Origin: CAZVYN01 sp964631125
GTDB taxonomy: Bacteria; Eisenbacteria; RBG-16-71-46; CAIMUX01
Length of the DNA: 64,000 nt
Direction: 5' to 3'
Assembly (NCBI GenBank): GCA_964631125.1
Contig: CAZVYN010000005.1
Span: 1 to 64,000, forward strand
Of the stretch, positions 34,274 to 42,101 are shown one piece after another. Each line of letters begins with the position of its first letter. The stretch's first letter is position 1. The notes below the pieces were generated by a model. It worked only from the letters and a program-made list of their open reading frames with translations. It searched no databases and had not been told where the DNA came from. Both the position numbers and the translations under genes were made by a program.

Positions 34274-34306
34274 AAGGGCACGGCCGTTTGGAGCGGCCGT
34301 GCCCTT
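34274..34306 (-). terminator. Perfect 13-bp intrinsic terminator
   Basis: Arms at 34274-34286 and 34294-34306 are perfectly complementary with a 7-nt loop. On the minus strand TTGACTTTAT follows. It lies 23 bp past the stop of the DUF4398 lipoprotein gene, isolating it from the downstream L,D-transpeptidase. Confidence 0.8.
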
Positions 34307-34328
34307 TACCCAACCGTAGGTCGCTGGA

Positions 34329-34949
34329 CTACTTACGGCCCATCCGGTCCGCCATGGCCTGCTCGATGGACGTCTTCACGGTCATCGTCGTCGCCTTGGC
34401 CGCGTTGGCCTTCCGCTGAGCTTCGAGGAACTTGCCGTTGGTGAAAGCCGTGTTCGCCTCTACCAAAGCCTGCTCGGCGCCAGCGATGTCAGCCTTGTAC
34501 GCCTCGATGTCCTGCATGCTGCCCTTGCCCTTGGGGGCCTTGTCCAACATGTCCTTGGTCTCGGTGATGAGCGCCGAAACCTCGGCCATCATCGCGTTGA
34601 CCTCGGTCTTGACCTGGTCCTTGCGAGCGTTGGCGTCCGCCAGAGCCTTGTCGGCCTTGGCCTTCGCGTCGGCCGCGAGCACCGTCGACTGCTTGTAAGA
34701 CCGGAACAACGCGAACTTCTTCTCCTGCGCCGCCAACTCGGCGTCGAGCGCGGCCTTCGCCGTTTGGGCGTCGCGGAGCGAAGCCTGCGCGTAGTCCGAC
34801 GCTTCCGCCTGCGTGGCGGCCGCAAGCGACGCCATCGCACCGTCGATATCGGTTTGTGGCGGCTTCGCGCAGCCAGCCATCAAAGAAAGGATGACGACAC
34901 ACGCGAAGGGTGCCAACCAGTTGCCGAAGCCCCTCCTCACACGGTCCAT
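34329..34949 (-). CDS. DUF4398 domain-containing lipoprotein
   Basis: A 206-residue lipoprotein (FACVVILSLMAGC) followed by an almost entirely helical Ala/Lys/Glu-rich body (AQASLRDAQTAKAALDAELA), matching DUF4398. Members commonly neighbour OmpA or L,D-transpeptidase genes and probably act in the envelope; no biochemical role is known. Start ATG 34949 has AAGGAGG upstream. It has its own terminator downstream, so it can be transcribed alone. Confidence 0.8.
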   Translation of the reverse strand: MDRVRRGFGNWLAPFACVVILSLMAGCAKPPQTDIDGAMASLAAATQAEASDYAQASLRDAQTAKAALDAELAAQEKKFALFRSYKQSTVLAADAKAKADKALADANARKDQVKTEVNAMMAEVSALITETKDMLDKAPKGKGSMQDIEAYKADIAGAEQALVEANTAFTNGKFLEAQRKANAAKATTMTVKTSIEQAMADRMGRK

Positions 34950-35157
34950 GATCAGAACCTCCTTGAGATTCCCTGCTCTGCGAATCCCTCTGCGGATGAC
35001 ACCCCCCCAGCTAAAAGTGTGGCGAGTGCCCGGGGGTTACACTCGGCCCGCGGGATGATACACGAAGGCGCGCGCCTGTCCAGTGATCGAAGCGATGTGA
35101 TTCAGGCGACTCTGGAACGACTCAACACCGCTGCGGGTAACCAGTTGAGCCGCCAGT

Positions 35158-35964
35158 TCAATTGACCGGGCCGCCGGTCACGATCGGCTCGTGTGCGGGA
35201 AGTACAAGCAACCGCGTGTCGGGAGGGAGCGCGCGGTAGAGCGATTTCGCCTCGTCGGGGGCCAGGACGATCCGAAGGCGAACCCGATCTCCTCGCTGGG
35301 AATCGACGGCCGAGACGAGATCGGCCCACCAAGATCCCAAAATCCGGCCGACCGATTGGTGCGGTTTGATGGAGTCGGTTCCCGCCGGGAACCGCACCTC
35401 GAGGGAGAGTCCGCCGTCATAGCGAACGTGATAGCGGTGCGGGACCGGGTACAACTGTTCGGGCGTGAGCGGCACCCCGAAGGATCGCTGCACCGAGTCC
35501 GCGTAGGCGGTATCGCCCAGCGTCGTGATCGTCAATTCGGATCGCTGTTTCTGCCGCGGTGGATCCAGATTGCCGAGTTCCCAGACTCGGCCCTGCCACT
35601 CCGGCGGCAGCGCGCGCGGACGGAAGAGCATCCGCGGGATCCCCACCTCCATGCCGAGTAGGTGGTACTGCTGCAAGAGAGCGCCCTTGAACCTCAGATC
35701 AAGCAGCGAACTCGCGGGATCCAACTCCAGGTAGAACGTGTCGCTCGTCGCGAGTTCGTAGCGACTCTGCAGAATCTGCGTCTCGCGCTGGAGCCGCGCC
35801 ACTTGTTCGCGCGTCGGCGGCGTGCTCTTCCCGCGGTCGCCAGATTGCGCTCGCGTCGAAGACGGGGCCAGTAGGATCCAGGCGACGAGGAGGAGCGTCG
35901 CTCCTGCGCCGAGGAGCCCGGAAATTCTCGCTGACGATTTTCGATCATGGGTCGCTCGGGACAT
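35158..35964 (-). CDS. Hypothetical exported protein linked to L,D-transpeptidase genes
   Basis: A 268-residue protein with an N-terminal hydrophobic segment (LLGAGATLLLVAWILLAPS), a short coiled coil (TREQVARLQRETQILQSRYELA) and a beta-rich body (YLELDPASSLLDLRFKGALLQQYHLLGMEVGIP). I recognise no named domain. The position beside the wall-enzyme cluster suggests an envelope role. ATG 35964 is the last Met before the anchor; ATG 36018 is possible. Confidence 0.6.
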   Translation of the reverse strand: MSRATHDRKSSARISGLLGAGATLLLVAWILLAPSSTRAQSGDRGKSTPPTREQVARLQRETQILQSRYELATSDTFYLELDPASSLLDLRFKGALLQQYHLLGMEVGIPRMLFRPRALPPEWQGRVWELGNLDPPRQKQRSELTITTLGDTAYADSVQRSFGVPLTPEQLYPVPHRYHVRYDGGLSLEVRFPAGTDSIKPHQSVGRILGSWWADLVSAVDSQRGDRVRLRIVLAPDEAKSLYRALPPDTRLLVLPAHEPIVTGGPVN

Positions 35965-36053
35965 CTCGCTCGAACCTCGGGTGCATCCGCCGTGCTCGCG
36001 TTGAAGGGTCCGCAGCATAGCCTGTGCTCTTGCTGCCGCCGGAGGGCTTTCCT

Positions 36054-37373
36054 ATGCTGCCCAGGATGAGCGCTCCAAACCCCGCCGCGCTCGGCGAGCC
36101 GATTGGCGCCACGTTGCCCCTCTGGTCGGTCGCTCCGTTCGTGGCTCTCATTCTCGGAATCGCCTTACTGCCGCTGTTCGCTCACCACTGGTGGGAGCGG
36201 TCGCGCAATCAGTTTCTGATCGCCGTCGGGCTGGCGGCGCCGGTCGGGGTCGCGTTCTGGTTCCTCGATCGACACGCGCTCGAACACGCGCTCGTCGAAT
36301 ACCTCGCCTTCATCGCCTTGCTCGGGAGTCTGTTCACCGTTTCCGGCGGTATCGCCCTCTCCGGCAAGTTGCGCGCGACCCCGCTCAGCAATACGTTGCT
36401 GCTCCTCGTCGGCGCCGTCGTCGCAAACGTGATCGGCACCACCGGCGCGTCGATGCTGCTCATCCGCCCGTTCCTCGAAATGAACGCCGAGCGAGAGCGG
36501 CGTACGCACCTGCCGATCTTCTTCATTTTCTTGGTCAGCAACATCGGCGGATGTCTCACCCCGATCGGCGATCCGCCGCTCTTCCTCGGCTACCTGCGCG
36601 GAGTACCGTTCACCTGGACGCTCTCGCTGTTTCCAGAATGGCTCTTCTGCCTGGCATTCGTCCTGGTCGTGTTCTATGCATTGGACGTCCGGGCATTCCG
36701 GCTCGATGGCGGAATCCCGCTGGCCGCGAAGGGTCAACCCACGGAGCGCATTCGGCTCCTCGGGCGCCACAATCTCGTCTTCCTCGCACTCCTCGTGGGA
36801 GCGGTGTTCCTCCCTGAGTTCCTCCGCATCGCAGCGATGGGCGCCATCGCGCTGGCGAGCCTCTCGCTGACCAACCGAGCGATCCGAGAGCGAAACATGT
36901 TCAGTTTCGGGCCGATCCGCGAGGTCGCGATCCTCTTCTTCGGGATCTTCGTCACGCTCGTGCCCGCGCTCCTGATCCTCGAAGCGCGAGGTGACCAGAT
37001 GGGGCTGACCCGACCGTGGCAGTTCTTCTGGCTGACCGGTGTCCTGTCGTCATTCCTCGACAACGCGCCCACCTATGTCGCGTTCACCTCGATCGCGCTC
37101 TCGACGGTAGGGGTCGCCGGAACCGCGGACGCGTTGCGCCCCCTCGCCGCACTGGTCGACCACGACACGGGCGTTCGACTCCTCCAGGCGATCAGCCTGG
37201 GCGCCGTCTTCATGGGGGCGAACACCTACATCGGAAACGGTCCGAACTTCATGGTCCGAGCGATCACAGAGAGTCGAGGAACTCGCATGCCCAGTTTCTT
37301 CGGATACATGGCATGGTCAGGGGCGATCCTGATCCCGTGCTTCGTCCTCGTGACGCTGCTGTTCTTCCGTTAG
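36054..37373 (+). CDS. Na+/H+ antiporter-like / ion transporter superfamily membrane protein
   Basis: A 439-residue protein with about twelve helices. Two related segments (SGGIALSGKLRATPLSNTLLLLVGAVVANVIGTTGASMLLIRPFL; LSSFLDNAPTYVAFTSIALS ... GAVFMGANTYIGNGPNFMV) carry the Asn/Gly/Pro signatures of the NhaD/CitMHS ion-transporter superfamily. Sodium-proton exchange is the usual annotation; the substrate is not proven. ATG 36054 follows GGAGGG. The next gene starts 27 bp downstream. Confidence 0.8.
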   Translation: MLPRMSAPNPAALGEPIGATLPLWSVAPFVALILGIALLPLFAHHWWERSRNQFLIAVGLAAPVGVAFWFLDRHALEHALVEYLAFIALLGSLFTVSGGIALSGKLRATPLSNTLLLLVGAVVANVIGTTGASMLLIRPFLEMNAERERRTHLPIFFIFLVSNIGGCLTPIGDPPLFLGYLRGVPFTWTLSLFPEWLFCLAFVLVVFYALDVRAFRLDGGIPLAAKGQPTERIRLLGRHNLVFLALLVGAVFLPEFLRIAAMGAIALASLSLTNRAIRERNMFSFGPIREVAILFFGIFVTLVPALLILEARGDQMGLTRPWQFFWLTGVLSSFLDNAPTYVAFTSIALSTVGVAGTADALRPLAALVDHDTGVRLLQAISLGAVFMGANTYIGNGPNFMVRAITESRGTRMPSFFGYMAWSGAILIPCFVLVTLLFFR

Positions 37374-37399
37374 GCCACCGCACAACCCGAGGTGACTGC

Positions 37400-38110
37400 T
37401 TGAGCGATCTCGATCCAGCGACAACCCCTCCGCCACCGGAGGTCGAACAGGAGCCCGCCTGGTACTACTTGCGGGCCGATCAGACGCTCGGTCCGGTCAG
37501 CGGGCGCTCGCTCCAAGCGTGGCTGGAGTCCGGCTTCCTCTCGAATTCGTCGCTCGTCTGGCGCGACGGGATGTCGGGCTGGGCCCCGATTTCCGACATC
37601 GATCTGACGCCTGGAACCTGGGACGCGAGTCGTTCTCGTTTGGTCGCATCGAGCTCCGCCGAAGGCGAATCGCCGAACCCCGACGCGCTCACCGCGCGAC
37701 GCTACGCAAGTTTCTGGCGAAGGCTCGCCGCCTACATCATCGACAACTTGATCTTGGCCTGCGCGCTACTCCTGGCGCTCTTTCCGCGGATGGTGGGCGA
37801 GGTGCGCGACCCTGAAGCGCTTTCTCGCGATCCCGTCCTGCTCTTGTCGTCGCTCGTACTCTCGTTCGCGTACTTCGTCATCTGGGAGAGCTCGGCTTGG
37901 CAGGCGACCCCGGGGAAGCGGATCTTGCGCATCCGCGTGACCGACCTCGCGGGCCGTCGGCTCAGTTTCTTCCACGCGTCGGTTCGCCACTTGGGAAAGA
38001 TCGCCTCGAGTCTCACCTTCTATCTGGGTTTCTTGATGGCGGCCTTCACTGCGCGTCGGCAGGCGCTCCACGATCTGCTCTCGGGCTGTGTCGTCCTCCA
38101 GGATCCGTAG
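37400..38110 (+). CDS. RDD family membrane protein with N-terminal GYF_2 domain
   Basis: A 236-residue protein. An N-terminal GYF_2-like domain (WYYLRADQTLGPVSGRSLQAWL ... LVWRDGMSGWAPI) is joined by a linker to an RDD domain with three helices (RYASFWRRLAAYIIDNLIL, VIWESSAWQATPGKRILRIRVTD, ALHDLLSGCVVL). The start is TTG 37400, preceded by GAGGTGA, a near-perfect ribosome-binding site; no ATG is suitably placed. The role is unknown, possibly transport or membrane recruitment. Confidence 0.8.
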   Translation: MSDLDPATTPPPPEVEQEPAWYYLRADQTLGPVSGRSLQAWLESGFLSNSSLVWRDGMSGWAPISDIDLTPGTWDASRSRLVASSSAEGESPNPDALTARRYASFWRRLAAYIIDNLILACALLLALFPRMVGEVRDPEALSRDPVLLLSSLVLSFAYFVIWESSAWQATPGKRILRIRVTDLAGRRLSFFHASVRHLGKIASSLTFYLGFLMAAFTARRQALHDLLSGCVVLQDP

Positions 38111-38145
38111 TCGGCCGGTTTTGGCTGGGGCGGCGTCGGGGTGCG

Positions 38146-39150
38146 TTAGCGCGAGTGTCTGCCGCGCGTCAGCAAGAAGACGAGGAACGGCGCTCCGCAG
38201 ATCGAGGTGATCGCGCCGACGGGCAGCTCCTGAGGGGCCAGGAGCGAGCGGGCCGCCGCATCGGCGCCGACGACCAGGGCGCCTCCCAGCATGGCGCTCG
38301 CTGGGATCACGAATCGATGGTCCGCGGTGCGTAAGGCTGATCGCGCGATGTGCGGAACCATCAGGCCGACGAACCCGATCACCCCCGCCACGGCGACGGA
38401 GCCGGCCGCGAGCAACGAAGAGTGGACCAGCGTCCAACGTTGCACCTGGCGAACGGGGGAACCGAGGCTCTGGGCCACTTCGTCTCCCCAGAGCAGGACA
38501 TTCAGATCTCGCGCCAACCACAGCGCGTGCGCGGAACAGGCAAGGACGAGGACCCCGAGCAGACACACCGACGGCCATTTCGCGTGTCCGAAGCTACCCA
38601 ACATCCAGAAGAGCGAAGCGGTCGCGCCATCCGGCGCCTGCACGAGCAAGAGCGAGGTGACCGAGGAGAGCACCGATCCGACCGCGATCCCCACCAAGAG
38701 CAGGCCCTCGGAACGCACGGAACGGACCGCGCGCGCGAGGGCGTAGACGACCAGGACGGCGCCCAATCCTCCGACGAACGCCGCGGGAACTCGAAGAGCG
38801 AGCCCTCCCGCCAATCCACTCGCGAGTCCGGGGATGGCGCCGACCGCCACGACGGCGCAGCCCGCTCCGGCGCTCACGCCAACCGTGTACGGGCCGGCCA
38901 TCGGATTCTGGAAGAACGCCTGCAGGAGCGCGCCACTGACCGACAGCGCGGCGCCGACGAGGACCGCGAGTGCGACGCGCGGCGCGCGGATCTCACGGAT
39001 CAGTTGAGTCGTCGAGTCGTCGGGCGTGGCGCGTACGATCGCGCGCCAGACTGCATCTGGCGGAACGGACACGGCACCGACCAGCAGACCAAACAGCGAC
39101 ATCGCGATCATGACGAGAAGGGCGCAGAACAATACTGCCGGGGGCTTCAC
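38146..39150 (-). CDS. btuC: FecCD-family ABC transporter permease (BtuC-like)
   Basis: A 334-residue permease for cobalamin or another iron-complex-type substrate, with about ten helices and family motifs (RAPRVALAVLVGAALSVSGALLQ, NPMAGPYTVGVSAGAG, GFVGLMVPHIAR, ELPVGAITSICGAPFLVFLL). Start GTG 39150 overlaps the stop of the binding-protein gene. It is the third gene of an ATPase-binding protein-permease operon. Confidence 0.88.
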   Translation of the reverse strand: MKPPAVLFCALLVMIAMSLFGLLVGAVSVPPDAVWRAIVRATPDDSTTQLIREIRAPRVALAVLVGAALSVSGALLQAFFQNPMAGPYTVGVSAGAGCAVVAVGAIPGLASGLAGGLALRVPAAFVGGLGAVLVVYALARAVRSVRSEGLLLVGIAVGSVLSSVTSLLLVQAPDGATASLFWMLGSFGHAKWPSVCLLGVLVLACSAHALWLARDLNVLLWGDEVAQSLGSPVRQVQRWTLVHSSLLAAGSVAVAGVIGFVGLMVPHIARSALRTADHRFVIPASAMLGGALVVGADAAARSLLAPQELPVGAITSICGAPFLVFLLTRGRHSR

Positions 39151-40154
39151 GATCGCCGCGTCCGGCGGGGCACTTTCGGGCGCGGCAGGTCCGGCTGCGT
39201 ACACGCGGCGAGCTTCTCCAGCGCATCGAGCGACCGCGGGCCCGGGCGCATGAGCGTTGCGGAGGGGAGGCAACAGATCCGTGACTCGCGCACGGCACGG
39301 AGGTTTCCCATCCCTGGCTCAGACGCGAACCGTGCGAGGGCGTCGGCTTCGCTCATCCCGTCGGGCAACGCAAGGAGCAACAGGTCCGGATTCGCGGTCA
39401 GGACCGCCTCGGGCGAGTAGCGAGGCCAGGCTTCCGCGCCCGTGACCGCGTTCGTTCCTCCCGCGAGTCGGATGAGGTCGTCCACATGCGAACCGGGTCC
39501 GGCCGACCAGCCCAAGTTCTCCGGATCGACGAACAGAACAGTAGGACGAGTCGACTCGGGTATCGAATCGGACCACGCGCGGAAGGCGCGGAGTTCGTTC
39601 CAGAACCTCTGGATCAGTTGGTTGGCCTTTTCGGGATCGTTCGGCCCGACGACGGCCGCGAGGGTCGAGACCATTCGCCGGACACCCTCGAGGTCAGTGC
39701 GGTCGTCGAGGGCGAAGACGCTCAGCCCTAGTGCGCGCAGTCGATCGATCGTCTCGAGCGGATTTCCGCGAGTGACGAGCACGAGGTCCGGTCGACTCCG
39801 TTGGATCGCTTCCAGCGATGGGTCGACGATCCCTCCGATCTGCGGACAGTTTTTCGCTTGCTCGGGATAGTCACAGTACCGGGTGACCCCCACGATGCGA
39901 CCACGGGCGACGCCCAGCGCGAACAGACTCTCGGTCAGGCTCGGAGAGAGTGAGATGATCCGATCGGGGTAGCGCTCGGCCGCCAGCGTGTCGCCGAGGG
40001 CATCGACCAGGGCGGCGTGCCCGCCGTTGGGAGCGAGCTCTGCCGCCGACTGCGCCGACGTCGGTCTACCCGACAGACTGAACGCCAGCGCCGCGAGACA
40101 GCAGAACCCCGACAACCAAAGACGCCACGTCTCGACGCTCCGTTCGTACCTCAC
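39147..40154 (-). CDS. btuF: Periplasmic cobalamin/metal-complex binding protein (BtuF-like)
   Basis: A 335-residue exported class III binding protein: signal segment (GFCCLAALAFSLSGRPTSA), then RIISLSPSLTESLFALG, VGVTRYCDYPEQAKNCPQIGG and VDPSLEAIQRSRPDLVLV. These match BtuF and related corrinoid/haem receptors. GTG 40154 with GAGGAGG upstream overlaps the ATPase stop. The corrinoid assignment is by motif; siderophore or haem cannot be excluded, and no cobalamin riboswitch is visible. Confidence 0.85.
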   Translation of the reverse strand: MRYERSVETWRLWLSGFCCLAALAFSLSGRPTSAQSAAELAPNGGHAALVDALGDTLAAERYPDRIISLSPSLTESLFALGVARGRIVGVTRYCDYPEQAKNCPQIGGIVDPSLEAIQRSRPDLVLVTRGNPLETIDRLRALGLSVFALDDRTDLEGVRRMVSTLAAVVGPNDPEKANQLIQRFWNELRAFRAWSDSIPESTRPTVLFVDPENLGWSAGPGSHVDDLIRLAGGTNAVTGAEAWPRYSPEAVLTANPDLLLLALPDGMSEADALARFASEPGMGNLRAVRESRICCLPSATLMRPGPRSLDALEKLAACTQPDLPRPKVPRRTRRS

Positions 40155-41017
40155 GTGTGAGCCTCCTCTTTGTTGCTTCTCGTCGGGGCTCCGAGGCGCC
40201 AGACAATGCGGCGTTTTCCCGTTCTGAGATCTCGCGTGACATCCACGGGCGTCCCGAAGACTTCGGAGAGAATTTCTTCGCGCAAGACTTCGTCGCCGTC
40301 GCCGGCCACCACGAGTCGACCTTGGTCGAGCAGGACCAAACGATCGCAATAGTGCGCCAACAGATCCAGGTGATGGTCCGCCACGACGACGGTGCAACGG
40401 GCGGCTCGCGTCAGCGCGTGCAGACGATCGTAGATCTCGCGTTGATACTTCAGGTCGAGGTTCGCCACCGGCTCGTCGAGCAAGAGGATCGAGGCCTCCT
40501 GGACCAGTGCGCGAGCGATCGCCGCGCGCTGCCACTCACCCCCGCTCAGGCTCTCGACCGCCCGGTCGCCCAGCGCCCCGAGGTCCAGCCGAGCGATCGC
40601 CGATTCGATCGCTCGCGTGTCCGCGGGCCGGTCCGGCCACCAGCCGCGGGTGTGTGGATGGCGCCCGGTCGCGACCATCTCACGGACCGTCCAAGGAAAA
40701 CTGCCCTCCATGCGCTGGGGGAGCCACGCGATTCGCCTCGCTCGTTCGGACGCCGTGACCGTGCGGATCGATCGGACACCGTCCAAGATCACATCTCCAC
40801 GTGCCGGCTTCAGTAGTCCCGCCAACAATCGCAGAAGGGTGGACTTCCCGGCCCCGTTCGGTCCCAGGACCCCGATCAGCTCGGAGTCGTGGATCGTGAG
40901 GTGGGAGATCTGGAGACTGGGCTTGTCCCCGTACCGAAACTCGAGGTCTTTGGCGGCAAGAACTTGCGTTCCGGTCGTCCTCCGCAGAGAAGCGGGATTG
41001 TAACCATCCGACGACAT
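40151..41017 (-). CDS. btuD: ABC transporter ATP-binding protein (BtuD-like)
   Basis: A 288-residue ATPase: Walker A GPNGAGKSTLLRLLAGL, Q-loop IAWLPQRMEGSFPW, signature LSGGEWQRAAIARAL, Walker B ILLLDEPVANLD, H-loop VVADHHLDL. It is the FecE/BtuD type and drives the BtuCF importer encoded downstream. It is the first gene of the operon. Only 19 bp separate its ATG from the divergent DUF5658 gene, leaving no room for a leader riboswitch unless promoters overlap neighbouring coding sequence. Confidence 0.9.
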   Translation of the reverse strand: MSSDGYNPASLRRTTGTQVLAAKDLEFRYGDKPSLQISHLTIHDSELIGVLGPNGAGKSTLLRLLAGLLKPARGDVILDGVRSIRTVTASERARRIAWLPQRMEGSFPWTVREMVATGRHPHTRGWWPDRPADTRAIESAIARLDLGALGDRAVESLSGGEWQRAAIARALVQEASILLLDEPVANLDLKYQREIYDRLHALTRAARCTVVVADHHLDLLAHYCDRLVLLDQGRLVVAGDGDEVLREEILSEVFGTPVDVTRDLRTGKRRIVWRLGAPTRSNKEEAHT

Positions 41018-41036
41018 CGCTAAGCTTCGTCAATCA

Positions 41037-41471
41037 ATGAAGACACTCGCCTCACGAACGTTCGGCGACCGCAGGCGTCGCCCGACACCTATCTTCAGCC
41101 GCTTCATATGGTTCGGCGGACGCCGGAAAACCGTTCGTCGGCTCTCCGACCCGCTCGCTGTCTACGTGGACCGTCCGTCGCCGGCCACAACCTGGGCGGT
41201 CATGGCGATCTTCGGCCTCCACTGCCTCGACGCCATCTTCACGCTTCTCCACCTCGAACGTGGGGGGAGGGAGCTGAACCCGGTCATGGACTACTTCATA
41301 CGGCAGGGCGCCGGTTCGTTTCTGACGGCCAAACTAGGAATGGCCGGACTCGGCCTGTTCTTCCTAGGTATCCACCAGAACTTCCCATTCGTGCGAACCT
41401 CTCTCGCCGGGCTCTTCGTGGTTTTTTCTGTGCTCGTCGGCTACCACTTCCTCCTGATCTACCTCTCTTGA
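41037..41471 (+). CDS. DUF5658 domain-containing membrane protein
   Basis: A 144-residue protein with a basic N-terminus and three helices (TWAVMAIFGLHCLDAIFTLL, GSFLTAKLGMAGLGLFFLGI, SLAGLFVVFSVLVGYHFLLI). The D-A-x-F-T-L and E-L-N-P pattern matches DUF5658. The function is unknown. It is divergent from btuD. Confidence 0.7.
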   Translation: MKTLASRTFGDRRRRPTPIFSRFIWFGGRRKTVRRLSDPLAVYVDRPSPATTWAVMAIFGLHCLDAIFTLLHLERGGRELNPVMDYFIRQGAGSFLTAKLGMAGLGLFFLGIHQNFPFVRTSLAGLFVVFSVLVGYHFLLIYLS

Positions 41472-41498
41472 TCCCTCCCGGCAGTGGACCCCGCCTAC

Positions 41499-42101
41499 CT
41501 AGTTGCCACTCCCGGTCGCGGGCGTCGTGGCGGGCTGGCCGAAGCTGACACGCGGCGCCTGCGAGGCTTCCGGCGGGGCGTCGAACAGCCTGGCGGCCTC
41601 GAAGCCGAACATCCCCGCCACTAGGTTGTTCGGGAAGGACCGGCGCCGAACGTTGTAGGTCTGGACGACGTCGTTGTACCGCTTGCGCTCCGTGGAGATG
41701 CGATTCTCCGTGCCGGCGAGTTCGTCTTGCAGGGCGAGGAAGTTCTGGTTCGCCTTGAGGTCCGGATATCGCTCGACGACGACGAGAAGTCGCGAGAGAG
41801 CGCCGGAGAGTTGGTTGTTGGCTTCGATCGACTCTTCGGGCGTTCCTGCGCCGGCCACTCTCGACCGCGCGTTCACGACGGCTTCGAGCGTCTCCCGCTC
41901 GTGCGCCGCGTAGCCCTTCACTGTCTCGACCAGATTCGGGATGAGATCGAGCCGGCGCTGGAGCACGTTCTCCACCTGGGCCCACGCCGTCTTCACCCCT
42001 TCGTCGCCCTGGACCAATCCGTTGTACGCGCCGCGGAGCCAGCCTCCGAGTACGACCACCAGCAGAACCAATCCGATCGCGATCAGGCCACCGAGTTTCA
42101 T
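41499..42101 (-). CDS. lemA: LemA family protein
   Basis: A 200-residue protein: N-terminal membrane helix (LIAIGLVLLVVVLGGWLRG), then the LemA core YNGLVQGDEGVKTAWAQVENVLQRRLDLIPNLVETVKGYAAHE (in pieces) and SRVAGAGTPEESIEANNQLS. LemA proteins have a helical bundle facing the periplasm; their function is uncertain. The ATG overlaps the ileS stop by four bases, an unusual neighbour for this family. Confidence 0.9.
   Translation of the reverse strand: MKLGGLIAIGLVLLVVVLGGWLRGAYNGLVQGDEGVKTAWAQVENVLQRRLDLIPNLVETVKGYAAHERETLEAVVNARSRVAGAGTPEESIEANNQLSGALSRLLVVVERYPDLKANQNFLALQDELAGTENRISTERKRYNDVVQTYNVRRRSFPNNLVAGMFGFEAARLFDAPPEASQAPRVSFGQPATTPATGSGN

Noticed and set aside
40900..41060. Possible cobalamin riboswitch before btuD
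   Set aside because: Only 19 bp separate btuD from the divergent gene, and no conserved B12-box sequence was found in the flanking bases.
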